Shown here: one piece after another, positions 22,301-35,120 of the stretch
Layout: each line of letters begins with the position of its first letter
Position numbering within the stretch: position 1 is the first letter of the stretch
Assembly: GCF_019059575.1 (NCBI RefSeq)
Contig: NW_024883027.1
Coordinates: 87,206-151,205 of the forward strand
Source of the DNA: Amphibalanus amphitrite
Taxonomy: Eukaryota > Arthropoda > Thecostraca > Balanomorpha > Balanidae
DNA length: 64,000 nt
Direction of reading: 5' to 3'
Position numbers and translations under genes: made by a program
Notes under the pieces: model-generated
Told to the model about the DNA's origin: nothing
The model's database searches: none
The model's input: only the letters and a program-made list of their open reading frames with translations

Positions 22301-23148
22301 GATGTAGGCACACACTGGGCCATGCCTTTCCATGTGCTACGGCTGGGGTGCAACTGCACGTGCGCGCGTGCAGGGCGACGCTTCCAGATCTCGAGAACGG
22401 CCTGGCCGATTGAGTTCAAATTTGGTACACCGCTAGAGACCGGTTAGTAGGGTGCCGTGCACAAGTCAGATGGATCCATTTTGCACGTGCGCACGTGCAG
22501 GCTGACGCTTCCATAGCTAAAGACTGGCTGGACCGACTGTGCTCAAATTTGGCATACCACTAGAGACTGGGTAGTAGGGTGCTGTGAACAAGTCAGTTAG
22601 TATGTATTTTCATGTGCCACGGATGGGGTGCAGCTGCACGTGCGCACGTGTAGGGGTCGCTTCCATATCTTGAAAACGGCTTGGCCGATTGAGCTCAAAT
22701 TTGGTACACCGCTAGAGACCGGCGGATAGGGTGCCGTGCACAACTCAATAGGGACCCAGCTTGCACGTGCGCACGTGCAGAGTGGAGCTTCCAGATCTCG
22801 AAAACGGCTGCCGATTGCACTCAAATTTGGCACACCGCTATAGACCGGCAAATAGGGTGCCGTGCACGTCAGTTTGTAGCACACCCACTCCGGTCTGCAC
22901 GTGCAATGCTCGTCCTCTCGTTTGGCGGCGGGCGTTTTTGCTGCGCTTACAAAGGTGCTTGCTCAAACAACCTGCGGTCCCGCGATGCGGAGCCCAGCAT
23001 CGCAGATGCTGGTAGCACACCGACTCCCGTCTGCACGTGCAAGGCTCATCCTCTCGTTTGGCGGCGGGCGTTTTTGCGGCGTTGCACAGGTGCTTGCTCA
23101 AACAACCTGCGGTCCCGCGATGCGGAGCCCAGCATCGCAGATGCTGGT

Positions 23149-23936
23149 AACCGCAGGTTGTTTGAAAAGACAAACACTATTCGTTAGAATTGTGTTTTTC
23201 TATTGAAAAACAACCGGAGCGGTCCGTCTCCGGGCTATGTTTAGCAAGTCTGGCCGCGAATTGGGGCAAGTTGAGCCTCTCCTAAACGAATCCCTCAATC
23301 TTCGTAAAAATTTCAGGGTATGGGCTCCCGCAGGCGATCTACCTTATGGCACCGGTCGCTACTCGCTTAAAACCTCGTGGCACGTGGCACGTGCGATTCC
23401 ATTTTGCCCATGTTAAGTCAACGGGGTTTTGGACACTTTTTGCGCGATCGCCAATAGCGGAAAAACGAGCCAAGAAGGAGGTGGTTTTCTTCCCAGCATT
23501 TTATGGCAAACACGTTCAGGTACACGCTAGTGTGCGCCGTATACCCCTCAGAACTTCGTAACGTGTCTTTGCACGAGGTCAAAGTTGAACTTTTTTCGCT
23601 CCCCATGTTAAGTCAATGGGCGTTTTTGCAGAGGCATTTTCATTCGCTCATTGTACAAAATTATATGATACGATTTTGTTTAAACTTTCAGGACTTGTTG
23701 AGAAAAGACCATAGAACATGTTGTTATGCTTCGTTAAGCTGTGCAAATTCGTTTGTTCTTTTTAGGCTCGTTTAAATATGAAAAATTTTAACATGGAAAG
23801 TGAATGGGAGCGTCTTTGCTGCTTAATAACTTTTTACAGTTGAGATATATTTAAGTGAAAAGTTGATAGGTTATACAACTTTTGATGCTCTTTCCAATGA
23901 TATATAGAACGTTATTGCACGTTGTGCCGTTTTCCA
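23149..23936 (+). mobile_element. Array element copy C (5' part only)
   Basis: Starts TAACCGCAGGTTGTTTGA directly after the hairpin end of copy B. It breaks off at 23936 inside the conserved stretch before GAGAAATTTAG, where unrelated AT-rich DNA begins. Confidence 0.75.
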
Positions 23937-26382
23937 GGTGTTGTCCATCTGAACTTGTCAGTCACGTGACCTATTTGACCTTCGGATCCAATTCTGGTAG
24001 TCAATTCTGGCGCTTTTGTTACCATAGCGAAATATGTAACGCCGTGTTCACAGTTTCACTGACGACGAAGGTCCTGCTTAATCTGGCCAATGGCGTTCGA
24101 GAACTGCGGCCAAGCCCCGCTGATCTTGAACGTGATTGGTCGGTGGGCGTAAAGAATCTCCGTCGTCAGGGAGACTGCGAACACGGGGTAAACCAAGGGG
24201 TAAACAATCTGTGCGTGGAATGGGGAGTGGTGAATGTGGAACGGCGATGATAGGTGCTGATGTCGTCGATTTTTATTTATACTGTTATCCTTATTATACA
24301 TTCTGATCATTTTTTATGTTCAGGAGTTTTCTCTGTTGATTTAAGATAAAAACGGTGTGTTTTACTGTTATTGCCAAGTGCCATATTGATATTGAAATTG
24401 GGGTACAATTCAACATTCACTGGTTTTCTATGGCCTGTTGTGCATCATATTATTGGTAATGTGAACGTAGGTGCTCCATACACTGCTATTTTTGGGTATA
24501 TATTAATGTTTGACCTGATTTTACTTCACTTCACCTTATATTTTTTGCAGGAACAGTTATCACAGCATTATTGTGCAAAAATAAGGGTGGTGTATCACGG
24601 CACTCTGCCAGCCGCTTATGGCTTCCATAGAGACATCAACAAGCCTATACCTCCAACACTACCGGAGGTTGACGCTAGCTCACGCGGAATGAGCTGGCAG
24701 CGGCTGGCAGCGCGCCCATGAAACACAGCCAGGGGTTTCCTCTGTAAAGTCATTGTTGTCTAGGTACATGGGCCTTTACCAATTGTTAACAGCTATAAAA
24801 ATTGGAATTAAAAATGTTCAGGTATTATGAGCATCAGCTTAACAGGGAAGAGGATTCGGCTTCAGCCCATCTTGCAACACCTCAATGAAATTTAACGAGA
24901 AACTTAAATTGAGGGAGCAGCTACTTAACTGAGGTAAAGCCCATAAATCCTTGTGGATTTACCTACATACCTGAGGTAAATCCACAAGGCACCTTGAGTT
25001 CAAAATATTCACCTTATATTTTTTGCAGGAAAAGTTATCACAACATTATTGTGCAAAAATAAGGGTGGTGTATCACAGCACTCTGCCAGCCGCTTTTGGC
25101 TTCCATAGAGACATCAACAAGCCTATGCCTACAACACTACCGGAGGTTGACGCTAGCTCACGCGGAATGCGCTGGCAGCGGCTGGCAGTGCGCCCATGAA
25201 ACACAGCCTGGGGTTTCCTCTGTAAAGTCATTGTTGTCTAGGTACATACTACATGGGCCTTTACCAATTGTTAACAGCTACAAAAATTGGAATAAAAAAT
25301 GTTCAGGTATTATGAGCATCAGCTTAACAGGGAAGAGAATTCGGCTACAGCCCATCTTGCAACGCCTCAATGAAATTTAACGAGAAACTTAAATTGAGGG
25401 AGCAGCTACATAACTGAGATAAAGCCCATAAATCCTTGTGGATTTACCTACATACCTGAGGTAAATCCACAAGGCACCTTGAGTTCAAACTATGAAGTGA
25501 CTCCAAGCGAAATATAGCAGAAATTGGGACTTAAAGGAGCTTAGAAATAATCTGCTTAGTGCTGGATGAATGCTTTCACTTTAAATGAACACCATCATAT
25601 TTGAGTCATGAAAAAAGTGTTGAGTAAGCATAAGCTTGTAGCATAAAAAATGTTTGTGATAAGTCACTAGATTTTAAAGTGTTAGTCTCTGCACATTGAT
25701 TCTCTGATTGTTTGAATGATGAAGTCTCTGCACAGTCTCTGATTGACTGAATGAGCTCACTGACAATAATGAATTTCATGGGAAGATTTTATTTTGAATA
25801 AAAGAAGGTAATATTTTGAGTTGATTTTACCTATTCTGTGAAGATCATAGCATGTTTAACAGCATTCCAAACAGGGCATGTCAAATGTTGGATGGATCTT
25901 GGGATTTCCTTGAAGTGTTTACCATATGTTTTTTTTTTATTCAAAGTTATTGTATTGTTCATTATTGTAAAAGCCAATCAACTTTTGCAACATTGAGGAT
26001 CATACTTTAGCTTTGGATACAAGACATATGTAGTTATGCTGATCTTTTTTTCCAGAGTTTATCACTTAACTTCATTCACTTTTGATGTAGTGAAATTCAT
26101 GATCATTTTTTTGACAAGCTACATTTGAAGTGAATTGTTGCCCCCTTTTTTACCATGCATATTTTTGTGTCTTGTGAGGTCTCATATAGCAATAACAAGA
26201 GCAGTGACATGCATAGTTTGCTTGTGTTGTCACAACTTTGTACAATATTTCCAGCTTTATAATATGCACTATGCAGTTATCAGTCACATTGGGCATCACA
26301 CATATATTTTTTTCCTGCAGGAGGGAAGACACAGGAGGGAACTAGTGACTCATGTTTTTGCTTCTATCGCTTCGCCCCTGGG
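23937..26382. other. AT-rich non-array sequence between copies C and D
   Basis: About 2.4 kb with markedly lower GC than its surroundings. It holds a ~475-bp tandem duplication and no gene that I recognise. No terminal inverted repeats or flanking duplication were found, so whether it is an insertion or ancestral DNA is unclear. Confidence 0.5.
24528..25490 (+). repeat. Tandem duplication of an exon-like segment with a hairpin
   Basis: Two ~475-bp copies begin at TTCACCTTATATTTTTTGCAG (about 24529 and 25008). Each has a splice-acceptor-like start followed by a 56-codon open frame to a TGA (24551-24721 and 25030-25199) and a 16-bp perfect hairpin. The hairpin arms are CCTTGTGGATTTACCT and its complement, at 24949-24964/24974-24989 and 25434-25449/25459-25474. 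The frame is kept, but nearly all differences change amino acids, so I do not call a gene. Confidence 0.7.
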
Positions 26383-27180
26383 GTAACCGCAGGTTGTTTG
26401 AAAAGACAAACACTATTCGTTAGAATTGTGTTTTTCTATTGAAAAACAACCGGAGCGGTCCGTCTCCGGGCTATGTTTTGCAAGTCTGGCCGCGAATCGA
26501 GACATCTTGGTCGCAGCCTAGACGAATCGCTCAATCTTCGTAAAAATTTCAGGATATGGGCTCCCGGGGGCGATCTACCTGATGGCACCGGTCGCTACTC
26601 GCTTAAAACCTCGTGGCACGTGGCACGTGCGATTCCATTTTCCCCATGTTAAGTCAACGGGGTTTTGGACACTTTTTGCGCGATCGCCAATGGCGGGAAA
26701 ACGAGCCAAGGAAGAGGTGGTTTTCTTCCCAGCATTTTATGGCAAACACGTTTGGGTACACGCTAGTGTGCGCCGTATACCCCTCAAAACTTCGTAACGT
26801 GTCTTTGCACGAGGTCAAAGTTGAACTTTTTTCGCTCCCCATGTTAAGTCAATGGGCGTTTTTGCAGAGACTTTTTCATTCGCTCATTGTACAAAATTAT
26901 ATGATACGATTTTGCTTAAACTTTCAGGACTTGTTGAGAAAAGACCATAGAACATGTTGTTATGCTTCTTTAAGCTGTGCAAATTCGTTTGTTGTCTTTA
27001 GGCTTCTTTAAAAATGAAAAATTTTAACATGGAAAGTCAATGGGAGCGTCTTTGGTGCTTAATAACTTTGTACCTTGAAGACATATTCAAGTGAAAAGTT
27101 TATAGGTTATACAACTTTTGATGCTCTTTCCAATGATATACAGAGCGTTATTGCACGTTGTGCCGTTTTTGAGAAATTTA
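26383..27180 (+). mobile_element. Array element copy D (5' part only)
   Basis: From the standard 5' end to GAGAAATTTAG, where copy E begins immediately. It shows that the 5' end of the unit is a discrete terminus that can follow unrelated sequence. Confidence 0.75.
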
Positions 27181-29857
27181 GTAACCGCAGGTTGTTTGAA
27201 AAGACAAACACTATTCGTTAGAATTGTGTTTTTCTATTGAAAAACAACCGGAGCGGTCCGTCTCCGGGCTATGTTTTGCAAGTCTGGCCGCGAATTGGGG
27301 CAACTTGGGTCAGGCCTAAACTTGTGGCTCGATTTTCTTAAAAATTTCAGTGTATGGGCTCCCGCAGGCGATCTACCTGTTGGCACCGGTCGCTACTCGC
27401 TTAAAACCTCGTGGCACGTGGCACGTGCGATTCCATTTTCCCCATGTTAAGTCAACGGGGTTTTGGACACTTTTTGCGCAATCGCGAATAGCGGGAAAAC
27501 GAGCCAAGGAAGAGGTGGTTTTCTTCCCAGCATTTTATGGCAAACACGTTCAGGTACACGCTAGTGTGCGCCGTATACCCCTCAGAACTTCGTAACGTGT
27601 CTTTGCACGAGGTCAAAGTTGAACTTTTTTCGCTCCCCATGTTAAGTCAATGGGCGTTTTTGCAGAGACTTTTTCATTCGCTCATTGTACAAAATTATAT
27701 GATACGATTTTGTTTAAACTTTCAGGACTTGTTGAGAAAAGACCATAGAACATGTTGTTATGCTTCTTTAAGCTGTGCAAATTCGTTTGTTGTCTTTAGG
27801 CTTCTTTAAAAATGAAAAATTTTAACATGGAAAGTCAATGGGAGCGTCTTTGGTGCTTAATAACTTTGTACCTTGAAGACATATTCAAGTGAAAAGTTGA
27901 TATTTTATACAACTTTTGATGCTCTTTCCAATGATATATACAACTTTATTGCACGTGGTGCCGTTTTTGAGAAATATAGTAAAAAAGCACGACATTACCG
28001 AGATTTGAGCTCAGACCTATATCGTTACGGTGTCAGGCGGACACGAGGACAGGTGGCGCCGCCGCCGCCCGCATAGCGGCGGGAATGTGAACTAACCTGT
28101 TTACCATCTATGGTATGGTACCATCGGGGGACCGGCCGCCGTCGGCACCATTTCGGGACTTTGCATCGCAATAAAAGGCTTATTTACAATTGAAAATGGA
28201 CTAGCGAGAGTCGTTATGGAATCAGAATTTGATGCTGTACAAAACTAGGCGCCTATTTTCATTGTGATGGCATCACAGACTACACCGCTAACCCCAATAA
28301 AGCAGATTTATGTCGCGTCATCGATGATTACATATAATGTTTCTTTGATATATATGTAGTCGGGTCTTTCAGCTGCGTTCCTCCCCTCCCTCGCCGCGCC
28401 GGCGGGTCGGCCATCCGCGCCCTGCCGCCCGCCGGCTGCTGGCCGGTCAGCTGGCCGGTCAGCTGGTCGCCCGCGGCTGTCGGTGCAGTGCGGGATGCCT
28501 ACTTGCGGGGGGCCGTCGTGGCGGCGGCCCGGGTGGACTGGGCGAGCAGTGAGTTGGGGAGCGCTGCGCTGTCGGTGCTCTAGTTTGCATTGCGTTCGCA
28601 TGATACGGCTTGAGCCAATACAGAGTGAACTGATTGAGCTGAGCAAGTCTTTATATACATTGAAAAGTAAAGCACTTTTTACTGCATCTACGGTGAGATG
28701 CTAGATAAAATTTATGGTCTACCTAATGGTACCCATTACTTAACAATTAAGTGAATCATTTCGTCGCTAAACTCTCGTAAATTCGTATGTCCGCCTCACT
28801 ATGGAGTTTGGACCGTAACGTATGGTCTTTGCTCAGACAGTATACGAACAGGTGACGGGGATACCTCCCATAGAAGGATGCGACACGATTTTACTGCTAA
28901 ATAGCGGCCGGCCGCCGTGGGGACGTTTTTGTACGACTTATATCTCGGCAACCACTGGGCTGATACACGTGCGGTTTTTTGTGTTGGGTAGCTTTTTTCC
29001 TTCTTTCACATAGTGTGCTACTCTCGATGCATATGGGTGACCCCTAACGCACGTTCCACGTGCAAAGCCAAGAGGTGCCTGTTTTGTAATAAGTGCAATA
29101 GCTCGCGGTAATTACTGGGCCGATTGCGCTAAAACTTGGCATGGAGGTAGACACATTCCAGGCGATGCATTTCCACGTGTCTTGGTAGGGGTGCAACTGC
29201 ACGTGCGCACGGGCAGGGTGACGCTTCCAGATGTCGAGAACGGCTGGGCCGATTGTGATCAAACTTGGCACACCGCTAGAGGCTGGTAAGTAGGGTGCCG
29301 TGCACAAGTCAGATGGGACCCGCTATGCACGTGCGCACGTGCAGGCTGACGCTTCCAGATCTCAAGAACGGCTGGGCCGACTCTGCTGAAATTTGGCATA
29401 CCGCTAGAGACTGGTTAGTAGGGTGCCGTGCACAAGTCAGTTAGTATGTATTTTCATGTGCCACGGTTGGGGTGCAGTTGCACCAGCGCACGTGTAGGGG
29501 TCGCTTCCAGATCTTGAAATTGACGGGGCTGATTGAGCTCCAATTTGGTACACCGCTAGAAACCGGCGAATAGAGTGCCGTGCACAAGTCAATTGGGGCC
29601 TAGGCTGCACGTGCGCACGTGCAGGGTGTCGCTTCCAGATCTCGAAAACGACCGGGTCGATTGCACTCAAATTTGGCACACCGCTATAGACCGGCGAATA
29701 GGGTGCAGTGCACGTCAGTCCGTAGCACACCGACTCCGGTCTGCACGTGCAAGGCTCATTCTCTCGTTTGGTGGCGGGCGTTTTTGCTGCGTTTACAAAG
29801 GTGCTTGCTCAAACAACCTGCGGTCCCGCGATGCGGAGCCCGGCATCGCAGATGCCG
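27181..29857 (+). mobile_element. Array element copy E, full length, with nested TIR element
   Basis: Complete unit from TAACCGCAGG to the 3' hairpin, carrying the ~800-bp TIR element at 28023-28820. Four palindromic subrepeats occupy 29150-29700; two of them have mutated cores. Confidence 0.75.
28023..28820. mobile_element. Nested ~800-bp TIR element (3-bp TAT duplication)
   Basis: Ends are CGTTACGGT at the left and ACCGTAACG at the right, with a second shared block (GTSAGGCGGACA) slightly further in. TAT flanks it at 28020-28022 and 28821-28823. Copy B, at 11530-11537, shows the site without the element. No transposase is encoded. Two relatives sit at the identical position in copies F and H, so the insertion predates duplication of the array. 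Confidence 0.72.
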
Positions 29858-30782
29858 GTAACCGCAGGTTGTTTGAAAAGACAAACACTATTCGTTAGAA
29901 TTGTGTTTTTCTATTGAAAAACAACCGGAGCGGTCCTTCTCCGGGCTATGTTTTGCATGTCTGGCCGCGAATTGGGGCAACTTGGGTCAGGCCTAAACTT
30001 GTGGCTCGATTTTCTTAAAAATTTCAGTGTATGGGCTCCCGGAGGCGATCTACCTGATGGCACCGGTCGCTACTCGCTTAAAACCTCGTGGCACGTGGCA
30101 CGTGCGATTCCATTTTTCCCATAGTAAGTCAATGGGGGTTTGGGACACTTTTTGCGCAATCGCGAATAGCGGGAAAACGAGCCAAGGAAGGGGTGGTTTT
30201 CATCCCAGCATTTTATGGCAAACACGTTTGGGTACACGCTAGTGTGCGCCGTATACCCCTCAGAACTTCGTAACGTGTCTTTGCACGAGGTCAAAGTTGA
30301 ACTTTTTTCGCTCCCCATGTTAAGTCAATGGGCGTTTTTGCAGAGACTTTTTCATTCGCTCATTGTACAAAATTATATGATACGATTTTGTTTAAACTTT
30401 CAGGACTTGTTGAGAAAAGACCATAGAACATGTTGTTATGCTTCTTTAAGCTGTGCAAATTCGTTTGTTCTTTTTAGGCTCGTTTAAAAATGAAAAATTT
30501 TAACATGGAAAGTGAATGGGAGCGTCTTTGCTGCTTAATAACTTTTTACAGTTGAGATATATTTAAGTGAAAAGTTGATAGGTTATACAACTTTTGATGC
30601 TCTTTCCAATGATATATACAACTTTATTGCACGTGGTGCCGTTTTTGAGAAATATAGTAAAAAAGCACGACATTACCGAGATTTGAGCTCAGACCTATAT
30701 CGTTACGGTGTCAGGCGGACACGAGGACAGGTGGCGCCGCCGCCGCCCGCATAGCGGCGGGAATGTGAACTAACCTGTTTAC

Positions 30783-31036
30783 CAGAGGGGTGTTCACGGG
30801 CACCGCACACTGCTGCGTGCGCTGTGTGCGGTGCGTCCAGCAGGCGTGGGGGTAGGGGATGGGTAGGCGGTTCTGACGTCACGGCTGCGTGCGGTGGACG
30901 GTCCGCTGTGGCCAGTCCCGACCGGCCACAGCGATCGCTGTGTGCGGTGACGGAAGGCTGACGTAGGGACGCAGTGGGCGGAGCTTGGAGGCTATGTGCG
31001 GTCCGACCGCACACAGGGCCCGTGAACAGCCCTCTG
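30783..31036. mobile_element. 254-bp MITE with CAGAGGG ends
   Basis: Inverted ends are CAGAGGGGTGTTCACGGGC and CAGAGGGCTGTTCACGGGC. Interior CCGCACACAG and GTGTGCGGT inverted motifs are also present. Ends of this type occur in hAT MITEs. No 8-bp duplication is visible at this site. Confidence 0.65.
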
Positions 31037-31465
31037 ATCTATGGTATGGTACCATCGGGGGACCGGCCGCCGTCGGCACCATTTCGGGACTTTGCATCGC
31101 AATAAAAGGCTTATTTACAATTGAAAATGGACTAGCGAGAGTCGTTATGGAATCAGAATGTGATGCTCTACAAAACTAGGCTATTTTCATTGTGATGGCA
31201 TCACAGACTACACCGCTAAACCCAATAAAGCAGATTTATGTCGCGTCATCGATGATTACATATAATGTATCATTCTTTGATATATATGTAGTCGGGTCTT
31301 TCAGCTGCGTCCCTCCCCTCCCTCGCCGCGCCGGCGGGTCGGCCATCCGTGGCTTGCCGCCCGCCGGCTGCTGGCCGGTCAGCTGGCCGGTCAGCTGGTC
31401 GCCCGCGGCTGTCGGTGCAGTGCGGGATGCCTACTTGCGGGGGGGGGGGGGCCGTCGTGGCGGCG

Positions 31466-33223
31466 CACACTGGTCGGAAACGCTCCAGCGAGAGGCCAGC
31501 GGCCTTTCCGCAAACGTTTTTTGCTTGTTATTCCACAACTAGTGAAGCAAACTTCATAAAACTTTGCATACCTTCTCTGTCATATGTAAGCTATCATTTG
31601 GATGTCAAGCACTAAATATATGACGTGAATCTGTTAAGTTATGACGTCATAATTGAGTATAATACAGGATCTAGCACCACTTTAAGTCAACAAGGGAAAT
31701 TGGGAGCTGCTATTCGGGCACCGGGAATGGTTTCATGCACTCCTTGCAAGGTCCAGTGCTTCACTTTAGCATTGTTGACTTTGCGTGACGTCATTTATGA
31801 CGTCACTAAGGCCATATAAGTTTTTCGTCAATAACTCCTGATCAAATGGAGCTAGAGAGTCGGGAAAGCCACCATTGGACTCAGGAAGACCTGCCGAATC
31901 GAATGATATGCGATATGACCTCCTTCAACCATTTTCATGACCTGAGGGGCTCCGACCTGACCTTGACCCGAGGTTAACACCTAAGTTGACTTCACCCGAA
32001 CACCAAGTATAGCATTCAACGCGCCTGAGCTAGAAAAACACGATGATGCCAAAATCGCGGCAGTGCGACCATTTTTGGCAAAGTAATTAACCTAAAACTG
32101 AGCCCGTCCCTTGTGGCACTTACCTGACCTAAGAGGCCACTGGCTGACCTAAGACCTTAAAATCGGGTAGTACCTAATTGTTGCGTCTTATAACGGCACA
32201 CAAGCTCGTTTTTTCCGCGAGGCTCTAGCTCAATTATAAGAGGCGAAACGGCGAGGAAGTTGTACCAACCCTCCCCGGTCAATATAGAAAACCAATCGGT
32301 CCGGCCAGGGTTAAATACCGGAATTGTGATCTAATGTAAAAAGACGGCCCAAGGTAACCCGACGTCAGTGACAGGTGTCCTATATTTGCAGCGTCTTATA
32401 TTCACGAAGGTTTCAATTTCCAATTTCTTCAGCCGAGTGATGGCTGTCAATAGCAAGGCTCTTTAAATGCAAGCCGAAATCGCCACGCAACATGTGGAAG
32501 GCTTTTGATGTCAATGCATACATAAATGCATACATAAAACGCGCTTTTCACAAAATTCATAAACTCAAGCGCATCTGTTTTTAATGACCAGTCAACTACG
32601 CATGGATGCGTGCAGGCCACACAGGTCAGCGTAAGCCGGGCGCGGCGGCCGAGCCGAAACTGGGGCGGGGCGGGCGGTACTTGGGTAGGAAGAGCGGCTC
32701 CTGCAAATTTTGCGCAAATATGCGCAGTTAGCTTTTATGTTGCCCTGGTGTAAATTTAAATCCTGCTTCATCTCACAAAAAATCAGAGTGGAACTAGATG
32801 GGACTACCTGTTGTTTCCTTACCTAAACTTTGCAGTTATATTCCAAAATCACTGTAGGAGAGCCGTCATAAAAAAGCTACAGTAAATCTTAGTTAGGGGA
32901 AAAGTATACCAAAAATTTTGCACTGACCAGTCGGCAACTTCATAACGAACATTTTGATGCATAATATGTGGGATTTCAATTTGGTGTCTATCAGCAATAA
33001 GACTCTGAATATCCGGCTCAAGAAACCTCTTGCTCCGCGTCAGTTTCCGAGTTCTGGGATACCCCATCTTCGGGGGCTGATTACAGTTATTTTTGGTCAC
33101 CCGGATTAGTTTTTTTGGCCTAAGTATAATAATTTGATCAATTTCAAATCGATCTATATAAAAAATAATCCGAAACTCCGGAATCGCCCGTGGCCTCTCG
33201 TGAGGGCGTTTCCGACCAGTGTG
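31466..33223. mobile_element. Transib-like non-autonomous element
   Basis: Both ends begin CACACTGGTCGGAAACG, and the similarity extends inward (GAGAGGCCA blocks). A 5-bp CGGCG duplication lies at 31461-31465 and 33224-33228; removing the element restores the sequence of copies E and H. A GC-rich 5-bp duplication and a CACWSTG-type start are Transib features, the superfamily related to RAG1. At 1,758 bp there is no readable transposase. It contains a fragment (about 31630-32314) related to the TTAA-type MITE at 60682-61719. Confidence 0.7.
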
Positions 33224-33889
33224 CGGCGGCCCGGGTGGACTGGGCGAGCAGTGAGTTGGGGAGCGCTGCGCTGTCGGTGCTCTAGTTTGTATTGCGTTCG
33301 CATGATACGGCTTGAGCCAATACAGAGTGAACTGATTGAGCTGAGCAAGTCTTTACATACATTGAAAAGTAAAGCACTTTTTACTGCATCTACGGTGAGA
33401 TGCTAGATAAAATTTATGGTCTACCTAATGGTACCCATTACTTAACAATTAAGTGAATCATTTCGTCGCTAAACTCTCGTAAATTCGTATGTCCGCCTCA
33501 CTATGGAGTTTGGACCGTAACGTATGGCCTTTGCTCAGACAGTATACGAACAGGTGACGGGGATACCTCTAATAGAAGGATGCGACACGATTTTACTGCT
33601 AAATAGCGGCCGGCCGCCGTGGGGACGTTTTTGTACGACTTATATCTCGGCAACCACTGGGCTGATACACGTGCGGTTTTTTTTGTGTGGGGTAGCTTTT
33701 TCCCTTCTTTCACATAGTGTGCTACTCTCGATGCATATGGGTGACCCCTAACGCACGTTCCACGTGCAAAGCCAAGAGGTGCCTGTTTTGTAATAAGCGC
33801 AATAGCTCGCGGTAATTACTGGGCCGATTGCGCTAAAACTTGGCATGGAGGTAGACACTTTCCAGGCGATGCATTTCCATGTGTCTTGG

Positions 33890-34560
33890 TAGGGGTGCAA
33901 CTGCACGTGCGCACGTGCAGGGTGACGCTTCCAGATCTCGAGAACGGCTGGACCGATTGTGTTCAAATTTGGCATAACGCTTGATACCGATCAGTAGGTT
34001 GCAGTCATTTAGTATGTATTTCCATGTGCCACGATTGGGGTGCAACTGCACGTGCGCACGTGCAGGGTGACGCTTCCAGATCTCGAGAACGGCCGGGCCG
34101 ATTGAGTTCAAATTTGGTACACCGCTAGAGACCGATTAGTAGGGTGCCGTGCGCAAGTCAGTTTGGACCCATCTTGCACGTGCGCACGTGCAGGGTGACG
34201 CTTCCAGATCTCAAGAACGGCTGGACCGATTGCACTCAAATTCGGCAAACAGCTAGAGATCGATCAGTAGGGTGCCGTGCACAAGTCAGTTAGTATGTAT
34301 TTCCATGTGTCACGGTTGAGATGCAACTGCACGTGCGCACGTGGAGGGGTCGTTTCAAGATCTTGAAAACGGCTGGGCCGATTGAGCTCGAATTTGGTAC
34401 ACCGCTAGGGACCGGCGAATAGGGTCCCATGCACAATGCAATTGGACACAGCTTGCACGTGCGCACGTGCAGGGTGTCGCTTCCAGATATCGAAAACGGT
34501 CGGGTCGATTGCACTCAAATTTGGCACACCGCTATAGACCGGCGAATAGGGTGCCGTGCA
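33890..34560 (+). repeat. Palindromic ~130-bp subrepeat block (representative)
   Basis: Five units at intervals of about 125-155 bp carry TGCACGTGCGCACGTGCA, an 18-bp perfect palindrome with two CACGTG E-boxes (one unit is slightly mutated). The palindrome is followed by GGGTGACGCTTCCAGATCTC and a conserved GGCCGATT...CAAATTTGG stretch. Equivalent blocks are at 10120-10500, 22345-22860, 29190-29700, 38510-38860, 40080-40590 and 41950-42470. Short ORFs here are repeat by-products. Confidence 0.85.
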
Positions 34561-34705
34561 CGTCAGTCCGTAGCACACCGACTCCGGTCTGCACGTGCAA
34601 GGCTCATCCTCTCGTTTGGCGGCGGGCGTTTTTGCTGCGTTTACAAAGGTGCTTGCTCAAACAACCTGCGGTCCCGCGATGCGCAGCCCAGCATCGCAGA
34701 TGCTG

Positions 34706-35120
34706 GTAACCGCAGGTTGTTTGAAAAGACAAACACTATTCGTTAGAATTGTGTTTTTCTATTGAAAAACAACCGGAGCGGTCGTTCTCCGGGCTATGTT
34801 TTGCAAGTCTGGCAGCGAATCGAGACATCTTGATTGGGGCCTAGACGAAATGTACAATCTTCGTAAAAAGTTCAGTGTATAGGCTCCCGGAGGCGATCTA
34901 CCTTATGGCATCGGTCGCTACTCGCTTAAAACCTCGTGGCACGTGGCACGTGCGATTCCATTTTCCCCGTGTTAAGTGAACGGGGTTTTGGACACTTTTT
35001 GCGCGATCGCCAATAGCGGGAAAACGAGCCAAGGAAGAGGTGGTTTTCTTCCCAGCATTTTATGGCAAACACGTTTGGGTACACGCTAGTGTGCGCTGTA
35101 TACCCCTCAGAATCTCGGAA
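34706..35120 (+). mobile_element. Array element copy G (5' fragment)
   Basis: Starts at the standard 5' end and stops after CAGAATCTCGGA, where copy H begins. Confidence 0.75.

Larger units (their letters stand above)
10697..23148 (+). mobile_element. Array element copy B, split by an LTR retrotransposon
   Basis: A full-length Helentron-like unit in two pieces (10697-11859 and 22297-23148). It starts TAACCGCAGGTTGTTTGA and ends in the 3' hairpin. The LTR element inserted inside the palindromic-subrepeat block; removing it and one CAAG restores the sequence seen in other copies. This copy lacks the ~800-bp TIR insertion of copies E, F and H, so it shows that element's empty site near 11530-11537. 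The 3' terminal module is duplicated in tandem (about 22870-23010 and 23011-23148). Confidence 0.75.
30701..33522. mobile_element. TIR element of copy F, interrupted twice
   Basis: Same CGTTACGGT ends and position as 28023-28820. It is split by a 254-bp MITE and a 1.76-kb Transib-like element. Confidence 0.7.
29858..34705 (+). mobile_element. Array element copy F, full length, multiply invaded
   Basis: A standard 5' end, the ~800-bp TIR element enlarged by two further insertions (30783-31036 and 31466-33223), five palindromic subrepeats, and the 3' hairpin ending at 34705. Removing the nested elements gives about 2 kb, close to copies B and I. Confidence 0.75.
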
